A DNA stretch of 64,000 nt, from NCBI RefSeq assembly GCF_041505935.1, contig NZ_CP140110.1, one strand, 5' to 3'. Positions 16,761 to 25,377 of this stretch are shown one piece after another. Source of the stretch: Fervidobacterium_A thailandense (GTDB lineage Bacteria > Thermotogota > Thermotogae > Thermotogales > Fervidobacteriaceae). Each line of letters starts with the position of its first letter. Within the stretch, counting starts at the first letter, position 1. Under the pieces are notes generated by a model. That model was not told the origin of the DNA and did not search any database. It saw only the letters and a program-made list of their open reading frames with translations. The position numbers and the translations under genes were made by a program.

Positions 16761-18338
16761 GTGGTAAGAGATAGACTTCCTAAAATACTTTTGATAGCGT
16801 CTTTCCTTCTTTTTGTGGGGACTCTTTTCGCACAATTCATCATCTTCAACGGTAAGGTTTACGAAGTCACCAACGGGTATTTGAGCGAAGAACAACTCAG
16901 AAATATGGGATTTAATATTCTCAAAAACTCGAAAGTTTACCTTGTTTTCAACAGAAAACTCATCATAGGAAGTAACGGGGATTTTATTGTGGACTTTGAG
17001 AGTTACGTACCAAAGGCATACCAGCTAAGTAACGGTACACTCTACGTTAGGGACACGTTCTTGGCGAGCTTTCTCGGTTTGAAGCGATTGGGAAACGTGT
17101 ACTACGATAAGCCCATCACGGTGAGTGCACTGAATCTCCAACAGAACGAACTGATCCTGCAAACCGATGTAGAACTGCGAAAAGAACTTGTGAACGTATC
17201 GCTCTCGGGAGGCAAGCTAAAGCTTTCTTTGGCACCGGCCGTTTTTACGGGATCCACGGTTCCCGAGAAAGTGAGAGTTACCTCTGACGGAGCCACCGTG
17301 CAACTCTCCTTGGAAAACGAGTACGAAGACTACGAAGTTTCACTCGATGAAAAACGGTTTATCATCCTTTTAGTACCGAAGGAGAGGCGCTTGGAGTACG
17401 TTCAAAAGGTCGAGAAGTTCCTTGGTTACAACTACACGATCAACTACCTCATTGCGGATCCGAAGCTCGTGGATTTCGTTCCGCTACTTCCCACCGGTGG
17501 TATTGGAAAGACTGCACCCTTGGCGAACATCTTAAAAGCCAACGGTGTACTCCACGGTGTGAATGCGAACTATTTCGACCCCAACACGGGACTTCCAATC
17601 GACATTGTTATTGCGAACGGTAGGGTTTTATCGCATCGGTACGGTCTTCGTCCGGTTTTCGTCGAAACCTGGGACGACAAGGTCTTCATACGCAAGGCTT
17701 ACTTTGACGTGACAGTTCGTCTTGGCGGTGTTCTCCTACTTGTCAAAGGGGTCAACACGCCTGCAGTTTCGGAGGTCAACCTTTACACCGAAGAGTATGG
17801 TTTGACAATTCCAAGAGACGCGAGTCGGGAATATATCGTGGTTAGAAACGGGAAGGTGGATTCGATAGGTTATGTTAAGAACGTTCCGGAAGGGAAAAAT
17901 TCCTACGTCGTGATGGTAGCCAGGAACTTGTTCAACAAGTTTTTGAAAACACTGAAGGCCGGCGACAGTTTTACACTAGAAATTTATACCGACGAGGGTT
18001 ACAGGATTAAGAATGCGATTGGAGCTGGACCGCTGATTCTTCAAGACGGGAAAATTATCGAAGATTCTCGGGAAGAAAAGATGCGCTACGGTGGAGGGAT
18101 TCCCACCTCGAGAACAACGAGGACTATTGTAGCGATCAAGGATGGAAAAGTTCACCTTATCACGATTGAAGGTGGTGCTGGGATGAATTTTGATGACGTT
18201 GCCAAGTTCTTACTGGAGAAAGGCTACCAGTCCGCTATGATGCTCGATGGTGGTGGTTCCACATCGATGGTTTATCAGGGACGTTACGTAACGAGCATCA
18301 GTCCGAGAAACATTCCCGTAGCGCTGGGCCTCAGATAG
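16761..18338 (+). CDS. Secreted phosphodiester glycosidase (NAGPA-domain) family protein
   Basis: The GTG at 16761 follows TTGAGGGGGAATAATC. The 525-residue protein has a signal peptide (KILLIASFLLFVGTLFA). An N-terminal half resembles copper-amine-oxidase-N-type beta domains. A C-terminal NAGPA/DUF2233 domain (about 270-525) has GVNANYFDPNTGLPIDIVIANG and the terminal MMLDGGGSTSMVY motif. Relatives act on phosphodiester-linked N-acetylglucosamine or related wall sugars. It should work outside the cytoplasmic membrane. It is followed, 19 bases before its ATG, by a large lipoprotein gene that is probably co-transcribed. Confidence 0.88.
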   Translation: MVRDRLPKILLIASFLLFVGTLFAQFIIFNGKVYEVTNGYLSEEQLRNMGFNILKNSKVYLVFNRKLIIGSNGDFIVDFESYVPKAYQLSNGTLYVRDTFLASFLGLKRLGNVYYDKPITVSALNLQQNELILQTDVELRKELVNVSLSGGKLKLSLAPAVFTGSTVPEKVRVTSDGATVQLSLENEYEDYEVSLDEKRFIILLVPKERRLEYVQKVEKFLGYNYTINYLIADPKLVDFVPLLPTGGIGKTAPLANILKANGVLHGVNANYFDPNTGLPIDIVIANGRVLSHRYGLRPVFVETWDDKVFIRKAYFDVTVRLGGVLLLVKGVNTPAVSEVNLYTEEYGLTIPRDASREYIVVRNGKVDSIGYVKNVPEGKNSYVVMVARNLFNKFLKTLKAGDSFTLEIYTDEGYRIKNAIGAGPLILQDGKIIEDSREEKMRYGGGIPTSRTTRTIVAIKDGKVHLITIEGGAGMNFDDVAKFLLEKGYQSAMMLDGGGSTSMVYQGRYVTSISPRNIPVALGLR

Positions 18339-18357
18339 CTAATTTGGGGGGATGCCA

Positions 18358-20532
18358 ATGAAAAGGATACTCGTAGTTTTCGCTAAATTGTTCGCTTTCG
18401 CACTTCTGGTGAGTCTTGCCTCGTGTATTGGAACGATTAATAAAAACCCAATAGAACTTATTGCTCCGAAAAATGGAGAGACTAACTTATCGTTCAACAA
18501 CCTGAGCTTTGAGTTTTCGGTAAGAACCACAGGAGATTACGATTTAATCATCAGGGATGACAAGGGTGACACCGTATACAAGGAAACCATTTCCAGAGTG
18601 AGTGGTAAGGTCAGTCACACCGTGCCGGCTGGCAAATTGCGACCGGGTACATCCTACAGGTGGTATGTGAGGCGAGCTGGTACAGATAGCATCGCCAGTG
18701 AGATGTGGCGCTTCAAAACAAGAAACAACAGTGCTCCGGTGCTCTCAAATCCGAAACCGGATAAGCTTTACAACGAACCGTTTGGTGCGTTAGCGCTCAC
18801 TTGGGATGCTAACGATCCTGACAATGATGTCCTCAAGTTCGAGGTGAAAGTGTACAGAAAAGGTGAATCGACACCGGTCTTCAATAAAGTTTTCAATGAT
18901 CCGTCCGGGGTCGTCAAGGACTTGGAGCAACTAACGGAATACGAGTGGACGGTCGTTGCAATCGATCCCTGGGGTGCAAAGAGCAACGAGTTGCGAGCCA
19001 GTTTTAAGACAAAAGAAAACGAGCCCCCGCAGGATATCCGCTTGGTGGAACCTGAGATCAGACCAGGACAAAGGGTCAGATTCAATAACCTTAAACTGAA
19101 ATGGGAAGGTGTTGACCCGGATCGAGAAGACCTACTCTACACCGTAACGATCACCGGTGCAAACCAAAGTAGAGCATTGCTCAATTTCCAGAAAGATACG
19201 GAAAGCGCTGTGGATCTCAAACCTTCGACCAACTACGTGCTTGAGATAGAGGCGACGGACAAATACGGAAAGAGCCTTAAAAAGACGTTCAATTTCACAA
19301 CGGTCGATAACAGCGCTCCAGAAAAACCAACCCTCAAGAATCCTTCAAACAACGAGAAGATTAACGTAAAAAGGTTCAGCAGCATCGATTTCCAATGGGA
19401 TGCGGTGAGTGACCCAGACGACGATGTGGTAATGTACAAAATTGTTATCAAAAGGGGAAACTTAAACGTTGAGGAACGAAACGGATTAACGACAACTACG
19501 TATTCTGTTTCGCTTCCATCGGAGAAGTTCCGCGCCGGTGAAAGATACACGTGGTACGTTGAAGCATACGACAAGTGGGGGGGTGTACGCAGAAGTGACG
19601 AGTATTCCTTTGAACTCTATTCCAACAGTCCTCCCAGTAAACCAATGAGTCCCAATCCGAGCAATGGAGCAAAAAATTTACCGAACAGGATTAGGTTCAG
19701 TTGGTATGCAACGGATGAGGATGGGGATAAACTCCTCTACGATTTTTACGTGGGCGACAGCCCCAGTAATTTGAAACTCGAGGCCTCGAACCTCGAATCC
19801 CCAGAGTACCTTAGGCCAGTACTTTTTGATTACTCCAAGACTTATTACTGGAAAGTGGTGGTGAAGGACGGCGACATGTCGGTTGAGGGTGATGTGTGGA
19901 GCTTTACAATCACGTCCGAGGACAAGCCACCAACTGTTCCCGAACTCTTAGGTCCGCCCAACGGTGCAACTGGCTTGAAGTTCAACAACCTTAAACTCTC
20001 GTGGAAGGCAAGCCAGGACGATAAAACAGCACGCGATAAGTTGGAGTACATCGTCGTTTTAGGCGAGGCCGATTCTATGGCGGTTGTTGGAACCGTAACG
20101 GGCGTTAGTACTGATGTTATCGACTTTGTTATCAGCAACTTAAAACCACTGACGAGGTACTACTGGAGAGTTGAAGTGAAAGACTCCTTCAACAATTTTG
20201 CGTACAGCCAGACCTGGACCTTTACCACAAAAGTGAACACGTCACCAAAGGCCCCGTACAATCCCAGTCCCGCCGATGGAAGTGTGTTACGACCAGGTGC
20301 GGTGCAGTTCGCGTGGCAGTCTAGGGATGAAGATGAAGATACGTTGACTTACGAGCTTCGAATAGCAAAGACCCCCGAAGCACTCGAAAGTGCCACACCC
20401 ATCATCAGGAACACAGAGAACTATACTGCCGAAATCAACGAGGAAGGAACTTACTACTGGAGGGTGACCGCAAAAGATCCGCACGGTGGACAGGCATCGA
20501 GTACGTGGACCTTTACTATCCAAAAACCGTAA
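18358..20532 (+). CDS. Lipoprotein with about seven FN3/Ig-like modules
   Basis: I chose the ATG at 18358, six bases after GGGGGG; the ATG at 18352 lies too close to the SD. The 724-residue product has a lipoprotein signal (VVFAKLFAFALLVSLASC) with the lipobox Cys near residue 22. About seven tandem beta-sandwich modules of about 95-100 residues follow. Most begin with N-S/T-x-P-x-x-P and contain a W-D-A-x-D-P-D-x-D core and a YYW-V or YTWYV-A-D strand, typical of fibronectin type III-like spacers. Such proteins are surface adhesion or scaffold proteins. No enzymatic domain is present. A strong terminator follows. Confidence 0.87.
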   Translation: MKRILVVFAKLFAFALLVSLASCIGTINKNPIELIAPKNGETNLSFNNLSFEFSVRTTGDYDLIIRDDKGDTVYKETISRVSGKVSHTVPAGKLRPGTSYRWYVRRAGTDSIASEMWRFKTRNNSAPVLSNPKPDKLYNEPFGALALTWDANDPDNDVLKFEVKVYRKGESTPVFNKVFNDPSGVVKDLEQLTEYEWTVVAIDPWGAKSNELRASFKTKENEPPQDIRLVEPEIRPGQRVRFNNLKLKWEGVDPDREDLLYTVTITGANQSRALLNFQKDTESAVDLKPSTNYVLEIEATDKYGKSLKKTFNFTTVDNSAPEKPTLKNPSNNEKINVKRFSSIDFQWDAVSDPDDDVVMYKIVIKRGNLNVEERNGLTTTTYSVSLPSEKFRAGERYTWYVEAYDKWGGVRRSDEYSFELYSNSPPSKPMSPNPSNGAKNLPNRIRFSWYATDEDGDKLLYDFYVGDSPSNLKLEASNLESPEYLRPVLFDYSKTYYWKVVVKDGDMSVEGDVWSFTITSEDKPPTVPELLGPPNGATGLKFNNLKLSWKASQDDKTARDKLEYIVVLGEADSMAVVGTVTGVSTDVIDFVISNLKPLTRYYWRVEVKDSFNNFAYSQTWTFTTKVNTSPKAPYNPSPADGSVLRPGAVQFAWQSRDEDEDTLTYELRIAKTPEALESATPIIRNTENYTAEINEEGTYYWRVTAKDPHGGQASSTWTFTIQKP

Positions 20533-20551
20533 AATTAACGATTTGAGTTAG

Positions 20552-20583
20552 AAAGGGCTGGTGCGGACACCAGCCCTTTTTTC
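20552..20583 (+). terminator. Rho-independent terminator
   Basis: A perfect 12-bp stem (AAAGGGCTGGTG, loop CGGA, CACCAGCCCTTT) is followed by a run of Ts. It ends the operon of the FN3 lipoprotein. It may also act weakly on the convergent UDP-sugar dehydrogenase transcript. Confidence 0.92.
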
Positions 20584-20612
20584 TTAATTTTCGATTCCGG
20601 CTTTTTTGTACT

Positions 20613-21911
20613 TCATAGTAGATATACGTTGCTGTACTTGCCTTTAGTCACATTCTTTGTGTCGAAAACAAACGGTACATACTTGGCAATGAATTCATAG
20701 TCGATACCTATCGTGTGACCAGAGGTTATTACTGCGCAATCCATTTTTTGGAGAGTTTCTTGACTGAGCTCTATTCTTTTGTAATGTTTGCCGTTATGTT
20801 CAAATTCGGGTATGAACGGGTCGTAGTAATAGACGTTCGCTTTTTTTCGTTCCAATATTTCAATCACTTTAAGCGCGGGGCTTTCTCGCATATCGTCAAT
20901 ATTCCCTTTGTACGCAACGCCCAAAATGAGGATGTTTGTCCCGTTGAGACATTTCTTTCTTTCGTTCAGTAGATCCGCCAACCTCTCGACAACGTAGTAA
21001 GGCATACTATCGGAAATCTCTCCAGCCACTTCAACGAGCATCATGTGGAGATCGTACTCTTTCGCTTTGTAAACCAGGTAGAACGGATCAATTGGGATAC
21101 AGTGCCCGCCTATTCCGGGACCAGGATAGAACGGCATGTAACCGAACGGTTTTGTCGCGGCGGCATCTATGACTTCCCATATATTGATGTTCATCTTGTT
21201 GGCAACCTTTGTCATCTCTTGCACCAGGGCAATGTTCACGAGTCTGAAAGTGTTTTCCAGAATCTTCGTGAGCTCCGCCGCCCTGGGCGAAGAAACTGGG
21301 TAAACCCCCGCTTCCAGCACGTTCTCGTAGAGTGCAACGGCGTGGCGGGTACACTCCGGAGTCATACCTCCGACCACCTTGGGTGTATTCCTTGTTTTGT
21401 ACCGTGGATTTCCCGGGTCAACGCGTTCCGGGCTGAAGGCCAGGTAGAAATCCTTACCGACCACCAAGCCCGTCTCACTCAGTATCGGGTAAACCACCTC
21501 TTCTGTTGTTCCGGGATAGGTGGTACTTTCCAAAACGACAAGTTGCCCCTTCCTTAACCTCTTCTTAATTTCGTTAGCACTGTTGATTATGTAGGACAGA
21601 TCCGGTTGTTTGAACCTGTCAAGTGGTGTGGGAACACAGATACTTATGATATCGCAGTCCCTCAACTCGTCGAAGTTTGTCGTAGCTCTGAGTCTTCCGG
21701 CGTTGACCAATTCTTTCAACTCTTGGTCGTTAACATCGCCGATGTAGTTTACACCGTTGTTTATCATCTCCACGCGTTTTTGCTGGATATCGAACCCAAT
21801 TACCCTGAACCCGGCCCTCGCTTTCTCAACTGCAAGCGGCAAGCCGACGTATCCCATACCAATTACTCCCACAATCGCTTGTTTACTGACTATTTTCTCA
21901 TAAAGACTCAT
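20613..21911 (-). CDS. UDP-sugar 6-dehydrogenase (WbpA/UDP-N-acetyl-hexosamine type)
   Basis: The ATG at 21911 follows GGGAGGTGACGTG; a longer frame to 21932 contains this SD and is unlikely. The 432-residue enzyme has the Rossmann motif VIGMGYVGLPLA near residue 16, a central dimer domain and the catalytic Cys in GPGIGGHCIPIDPFY. A C-terminal NAD-sugar domain follows (ILGVAYKGNIDDMRESP). It oxidises C6 of a UDP-hexose or UDP-N-acetylhexosamine to a uronic acid, using two NAD+. The sequence resembles the WbpA/WecC group more than UDP-glucose dehydrogenase, but the substrate is not certain. The gene is alone under a promoter carrying a palindrome. Confidence 0.9.
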   Translation of the reverse strand: MSLYEKIVSKQAIVGVIGMGYVGLPLAVEKARAGFRVIGFDIQQKRVEMINNGVNYIGDVNDQELKELVNAGRLRATTNFDELRDCDIISICVPTPLDRFKQPDLSYIINSANEIKKRLRKGQLVVLESTTYPGTTEEVVYPILSETGLVVGKDFYLAFSPERVDPGNPRYKTRNTPKVVGGMTPECTRHAVALYENVLEAGVYPVSSPRAAELTKILENTFRLVNIALVQEMTKVANKMNINIWEVIDAAATKPFGYMPFYPGPGIGGHCIPIDPFYLVYKAKEYDLHMMLVEVAGEISDSMPYYVVERLADLLNERKKCLNGTNILILGVAYKGNIDDMRESPALKVIEILERKKANVYYYDPFIPEFEHNGKHYKRIELSQETLQKMDCAVITSGHTIGIDYEFIAKYVPFVFDTKNVTKGKYSNVYLL

Positions 21912-21926
21912 CACGTCACCTCCCTC

Positions 21927-21945
21927 ATTCATTCACTGAATGAAT
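21927..21945. promoter_or_regulatory. Perfect 19-bp palindrome at the UDP-sugar dehydrogenase promoter
   Basis: ATTCATTCA and TGAATGAAT form 9-bp arms around one base. The palindrome touches the -10 box (21944-21949) and covers the likely transcription start and leader, ending about 16 bases before the start codon. This is a typical position for a repressor operator. Confidence 0.6.
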
Positions 21946-21973
21946 TATACCACGTAAGTCTCGTATCTGTCAA
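21944..21973 (-). promoter_or_regulatory. Promoter of the UDP-sugar dehydrogenase gene
   Basis: On the minus strand TTGACA (21968-21973) is followed after 18 bases by TATAAT (21944-21949), with a TGG extension directly before the -10. The leader is about 25-30 bases. Confidence 0.8.
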
Positions 21974-22039
21974 CAAACTTGGAGACCTAACTTTTGTTAA
22001 TGTGCTCAGCAGAAGAAAAGTACCATAGGTGTGGGATAG

Positions 22040-22068
22040 TTGACAGAAACGGGGGGCTGTGGTACAAT
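22040..22068 (+). promoter_or_regulatory. Promoter of the tRNA-Cys/tRNA-Met operon
   Basis: TTGACA (22040-22045), a 17-base spacer and TACAAT (22063-22068) preceded by TGG. The first tRNA starts 24 bases downstream. It is divergent from the UDP-sugar dehydrogenase promoter. Confidence 0.88.
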
Positions 22069-22091
22069 GTAAGACGCGCAGAACAGTATGG

Positions 22092-22168
22092 GGCGACGTA
22101 GCCAAGGGGTCTAAGGCGGAGGTCTGCAAAATCTCTATTCGAGGGTTCAAATCCCTCCGTCGCCTCCA
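22092..22168 (+). tRNA. tRNA-Cys (GCA)
   Basis: The cloverleaf folds cleanly. Acceptor GGCGACG pairs with CGTCGCC. The anticodon stem is GAGGT/ATCTC with loop CTGCAAA (anticodon GCA at 22126-22128). The T stem is GAGGG/CCCTC with TTCAAAT. The CCA end is encoded (22166-22168). Confidence 0.96.
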
Positions 22169-22174
22169 GAGAGT

Positions 22175-22250
22175 GGGCTCGTAGCTCAGTTGGTAGAGCA
22201 TCCGGCTCATAACCGGACGGTCGGCGGTTCGATCCCGTCCGAGCCCACCA
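22175..22250 (+). tRNA. tRNA-Met (CAT), probably elongator
   Basis: Acceptor GGGCTCG pairs with CGAGCCC. The D stem is GCTC/GAGC. The anticodon stem is TCCGG/CCGGA with loop CTCATAA, and CCA is encoded. The stem lacks the three consecutive G-C pairs of initiator tRNA, so elongator Met is favoured. A lysidine-modified Ile tRNA cannot be excluded by eye. Confidence 0.92.
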
Positions 22251-22254
22251 GCAA

Positions 22255-22279
22255 GGGAGCGTAAAGCTCCCAATTTTTC
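22255..22279 (+). terminator. Terminator after the tRNA pair
   Basis: GGGAGC, loop GTAAA, GCTCCC form a 6-bp GC-rich stem followed by AATTTTTCT, four bases after the encoded CCA of tRNA-Met. The T-tract is short, so some read-through into rpsF is possible; no separate rpsF promoter is obvious. Confidence 0.75.
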
Positions 22280-22354
22280 TGTTAAATACTCCAAACACAA
22301 TCCCGTTCTGCCACAAAAATGGCAGGACCGTAAGACCGAGGGAGGAGGTGCGTT

Positions 22355-22738
22355 ATGAGGATTTACGAGACTATGTTCATCATCAGGCCGGACGTGCCTG
22401 AGCAGCAAAGGGAAGAGCTCGTTGAAAAGACGAAGAAGTTTCTTGAGGAAAGAGTTAAGGCAACGGTGGAAAACGTTGACCGTTGGGGTTTGAGGAAACT
22501 GGCTTACAAGATCGGTAAGTATTACGACGGTGACTACACAGTAATTTACTTCAGGTGCAACGGACAGGGACTTGATCAGTTCGAAAACTTCTTCAAGGTC
22601 CATCCAGAATTCATGAGATGGCAGACTTTCAGGAGAGTGGACCTTGAGAAGAAGGAAAGAAAAGCAGCCAGGGCAAAGAAGGAGGAAAGTGCGACGGAAC
22701 CTCAAACTGAGGTAGCCGCCGAAGAGAAGGTGGAATAA
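22355..22738 (+). CDS. rpsF: 30S ribosomal protein S6
   Basis: This 127-residue protein begins MRIYETMFIIRPDVPE and has the S6 signature region with WGLRKLAYKIGKYYDGDY. The last 30 residues are a charged, Glu/Ala/Lys-rich tail. S6 binds 16S rRNA in the platform together with S18, encoded two genes downstream. The SD GGGAGGAGGTG is very strong. Its stop and the ssb ATG overlap (TAATG). The leader contains a CTGCCA/TGGCAG hairpin followed by ACCG that could be an S6:S18 feedback site. Confidence 0.97.
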   Translation: MRIYETMFIIRPDVPEQQREELVEKTKKFLEERVKATVENVDRWGLRKLAYKIGKYYDGDYTVIYFRCNGQGLDQFENFFKVHPEFMRWQTFRRVDLEKKERKAARAKKEESATEPQTEVAAEEKVE

Positions 22739-23145
22739 TGTCGTTTAACAAGGTGATTTTGGTAGGTAGACTCACCCGTGACCCTGAAATGAGACAGACA
22801 CTGGACGGGAACTTGATCGCAACCTTCACCTTAGCAGTTGATCGGGCAGGTAACGGGGAGACAGACTTTATAAGGATCGTAGCCTTCAGAAAGCTCGCCG
22901 AGTTGGTTCACACCTATTTGCAGAAAGGTCGGATGGTCCTGGTGGAGGGGAAGTTACGTATAAACAAATGGACTTCGAACGATGGGATCACCAGGAGCAC
23001 TCCGGAAATATGGGCGGACAATATCGTGTTCGTTGACTCAAGGAGGACTGTTAAAGAAGCCTTAGAAACGGGTTATGAAGAGATTTTCAACGAGGATGTG
23101 GATTTTTCGGAAGATATACCTGAAGATGACGAACCACCGTTCTGA
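22738..23145 (+). CDS. ssb: Single-stranded DNA-binding protein
   Basis: This 135-residue OB-fold protein begins SFNKVILVGRLTRDPEMRQTLDGN and has the acidic C-terminal tip ending DDEPPF, which recruits replication and repair proteins. It is short compared with the Escherichia coli protein, mainly because the linker is small, as I recall for Thermotoga SSB. It lies between rpsF and rpsR in the widespread rpsF-ssb-rpsR order. Confidence 0.96.
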   Translation: MSFNKVILVGRLTRDPEMRQTLDGNLIATFTLAVDRAGNGETDFIRIVAFRKLAELVHTYLQKGRMVLVEGKLRINKWTSNDGITRSTPEIWADNIVFVDSRRTVKEALETGYEEIFNEDVDFSEDIPEDDEPPF

Positions 23146-23180
23146 TTTTTAAACTAACTATCTGAGAGGAGGGACGGACA

Positions 23181-23408
23181 ATGGCGAGAATTAGGAGAAA
23201 GAAAAAGGTCAAACAGTGTAAACTGTGCGAAATGAAGTTGGAGTACGTTGATTATAAAGACACAAAGTTGCTAAAAGATTTCTTGAATGAAAAAGCTAAG
23301 ATACTTCCCAAGAGGTTGACTGGAAACTGCGCCAAGCACCAGAGAATGGTAAAGACGGCTATCAAACGTGCAAGACAGATGGCGTTGCTTCCGTATATAA
23401 GGTACTAA
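23181..23408 (+). CDS. rpsR: 30S ribosomal protein S18, zinc-binding type
   Basis: This 75-residue protein has the S18 core (DYKDTKLLKDFLNEKAKILPKR and the final ARQMALLPYIRY). Residues C13, C16, C50 and H53 form a C-x2-C...C-x2-H pattern typical of the zinc-containing form of this protein. It assembles with S6 on the 30S platform. The SD is GAGAGGAGGGACGGACA before the ATG. A perfect terminator follows. Confidence 0.96.
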   Translation: MARIRRKKKVKQCKLCEMKLEYVDYKDTKLLKDFLNEKAKILPKRLTGNCAKHQRMVKTAIKRARQMALLPYIRY

Positions 23409-23426
23409 TTTATCGGAGGTAAAACA

Positions 23427-23460
23427 GAAACGCTCACCTGGTGAGGTGAGCGTTTCTTTT
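23427..23460 (+). terminator. Terminator of rpsF-ssb-rpsR
   Basis: A perfect 13-bp stem (GAAACGCTCACCT, loop GGTG, AGGTGAGCGTTTC) is followed by TTTT 18 bases after the rpsR stop. Confidence 0.92.
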
Positions 23461-23490
23461 CATAAGATCATAAGAAAGGGGCTTTGATGA

Positions 23491-24429
23491 ATGGTTAAAA
23501 TTTTGGATAGATCCGTTTTTTTGTTATGCATCGTACTGATTTTCGCCCTCTTCTCCCGTACTTCGGTGGGGCTAATGCTACTGAACATTACCGTGGTGCA
23601 ACAGGAATGGTTACTCTTTCTCAACGGTCCGAAGCTTGAGGATATTGCCCGAACGAACGTAACACCCGTTATCATCGATTACTCGCGTGATGGTTCCGAG
23701 TCCAAAGAATTCACAAGAGAAGACATCGAACCACTGAAGAGGATGAGTAACGGTAAAACCCGTGAAGTGTTGGCGTACGTCAACGTTGGCATCGCTGAGC
23801 GTTGGCGATGGTATTGGTCATTCCTTCCGTCGACACTCCTTTACGGTCCGCTTGAAGGGTGGGAGGGAGAGTATTATATTAAATTTTGGACCGATGAGTG
23901 GATTTCCACGTTAGAAAAGTACGTTGAAAAGATTGTGGGCGCAGGTTTTGATGGTATCATGTTCGATTGGGTGAACGTTTATTACAGCAAGTCTCTACAA
24001 AAATATTCAAAGCTCTCGGAAAGCCAGCTGAGGGAACTGATGGCAGAAACTCTGAGAAGTATCGTGAACAAATTCCCGAACCTGGTCTACGCGTTTGTGA
24101 ACGGTGAGGATATCTTGAACTTATATCCCGATTTACGCTCGAAGGTTAAGTACGTGGTCGTTGAGGACCTTTTCTTCAACAACAACCAGTTGGCAATCGA
24201 AACAAAAGCGTTTAAAGACCGCTTAGAAAAGCTGTTGAGGCTGAAGGAACACGGGATTTCTGTTCTCAGTGTTGAGTACGTCGATAACGGAAATCCGTTC
24301 GACGAAGAAAACGCAAAGCGGATTAAAAGTTATATCGAACAAGCCAAGCTGTACGGTTTCAAATACTACGTAGCCAGCGTCGACCGAAAGCTGAACGAAA
24401 TCAACATCCCGCGGATTCGCGCAGGGTGA
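23491..24429 (+). CDS. TM1410-type GH114-like putative glycoside hydrolase, exported
   Basis: This 312-residue protein starts with a signal anchor (SVFLLCIVLIFALFSRTSVG). It has the TM1410/MJ1477 (GH114, endo-alpha-1,4-polygalactosaminidase-related) TIM-barrel pattern: IIDYSRDGS, VLAYVNVGIAERWRWYW, then GFDGIMFDWVN with the likely catalytic Asp, and VVVEDLFF with an acidic residue. Such enzymes probably cut galactosamine-containing exopolysaccharide. The ATG follows AAAGGGGCTTTGATGA. It sits alone between a terminator and the convergent era operon. Substrate and activity are inferred from family only. Confidence 0.85.
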   Translation: MVKILDRSVFLLCIVLIFALFSRTSVGLMLLNITVVQQEWLLFLNGPKLEDIARTNVTPVIIDYSRDGSESKEFTREDIEPLKRMSNGKTREVLAYVNVGIAERWRWYWSFLPSTLLYGPLEGWEGEYYIKFWTDEWISTLEKYVEKIVGAGFDGIMFDWVNVYYSKSLQKYSKLSESQLRELMAETLRSIVNKFPNLVYAFVNGEDILNLYPDLRSKVKYVVVEDLFFNNNQLAIETKAFKDRLEKLLRLKEHGISVLSVEYVDNGNPFDEENAKRIKSYIEQAKLYGFKYYVASVDRKLNEINIPRIRAG

Positions 24430-24462
24430 AAAAGAAGTAGAAATAAAGAAATTCTTCGAACA

Positions 24463-25359
24463 TCAGTTTATGTCATCTCGCATACCAATTTCGTTCAAGA
24501 TGATGAAGTCTTTGTTTCTCCAATCTTTCTTTACTTTCACGTGCAAGTCGAGGTACACTTTGCGGTCCAAAAGGAACTCAATATCTTTACGGGCGTGTTC
24601 ACCGATCTTCTTTATCATCTGGCCATTTTGTCCGATGATTATCCCCTTCTGGCTCTCACGCTCAACGTATATGTTCGCTCGAATGTAGATGACACCGTTT
24701 GGTCGTTCCTTCACTTCCTCCACGATCACGGCGGTCGAGTGTGGAACTTCCTCGTAGGTGAAGTGGAATACCTTTTCTCTGATGAGCTCGGCGGCGATGA
24801 ACGATAGTGGTCTGTCGGTAACCATATCCTCAGGATAATATTGCGGGCTCTCAGGTAAGTTTGCCTTTATCACACTCAGAAGCTCTGACAACCCTTCTCC
24901 GGTGACTGCCGAGGTTCGGACAAGCGCCACCAGTTTTTTCACCTTTTCCCTCATAATCTCCTCTATTGTGGCTACTTTGTCCGCCTTTACGAGATCAATT
25001 TTGTTGATTACACCAATTACCGGTGTGCCGGATTGATTCACAAGTTCGGTGATATGTTCTTCCGGTTTCTCAAAACCTTCTTTTGCATCGACGGTGAAGA
25101 GCAAAAGATCGACGTTCTTGAGGGCCTGCACCGCGGCTTTTACCATGTATTCCCCAAGTCTGTGGATCGGTTTGTGGAGCCCAGGTGTGTCCACAAAGAT
25201 GATTTGCGAGTCCGTGTCGGTGTAGATAACATTTATTCTGTTGCGTGTTGTTTGTGGCTTATCCGATACAATTACAACCTTCTTTCCCATTATCGCGTTG
25301 ATTATGGACGACTTTCCCACGTTCGGTTTTCCTACGAACGATGCAAAACCCGCCTTCAT
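24463..25359 (-). CDS. era: GTPase Era
   Basis: Era binds the 3' end of 16S rRNA and assists 30S assembly. The 298-residue protein has G1 GKPNVGKS near the N-terminus, G3 FVDTPGLHKP, G4 INKID and G5 TSAVTGEG. A C-terminal KH domain (about 195-295) has IIIGQNGQMIKKIGEHARKDIE. It is the last gene of the long minus-strand operon; no clear terminator is visible in the 33 bases to the convergent TM1410-like gene. Confidence 0.97.
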   Translation of the reverse strand: MKAGFASFVGKPNVGKSSIINAIMGKKVVIVSDKPQTTRNRINVIYTDTDSQIIFVDTPGLHKPIHRLGEYMVKAAVQALKNVDLLLFTVDAKEGFEKPEEHITELVNQSGTPVIGVINKIDLVKADKVATIEEIMREKVKKLVALVRTSAVTGEGLSELLSVIKANLPESPQYYPEDMVTDRPLSFIAAELIREKVFHFTYEEVPHSTAVIVEEVKERPNGVIYIRANIYVERESQKGIIIGQNGQMIKKIGEHARKDIEFLLDRKVYLDLHVKVKKDWRNKDFIILNEIGMRDDIN

Positions 25360-25377
25360 TGTCTTGCCTCCTTTCCG

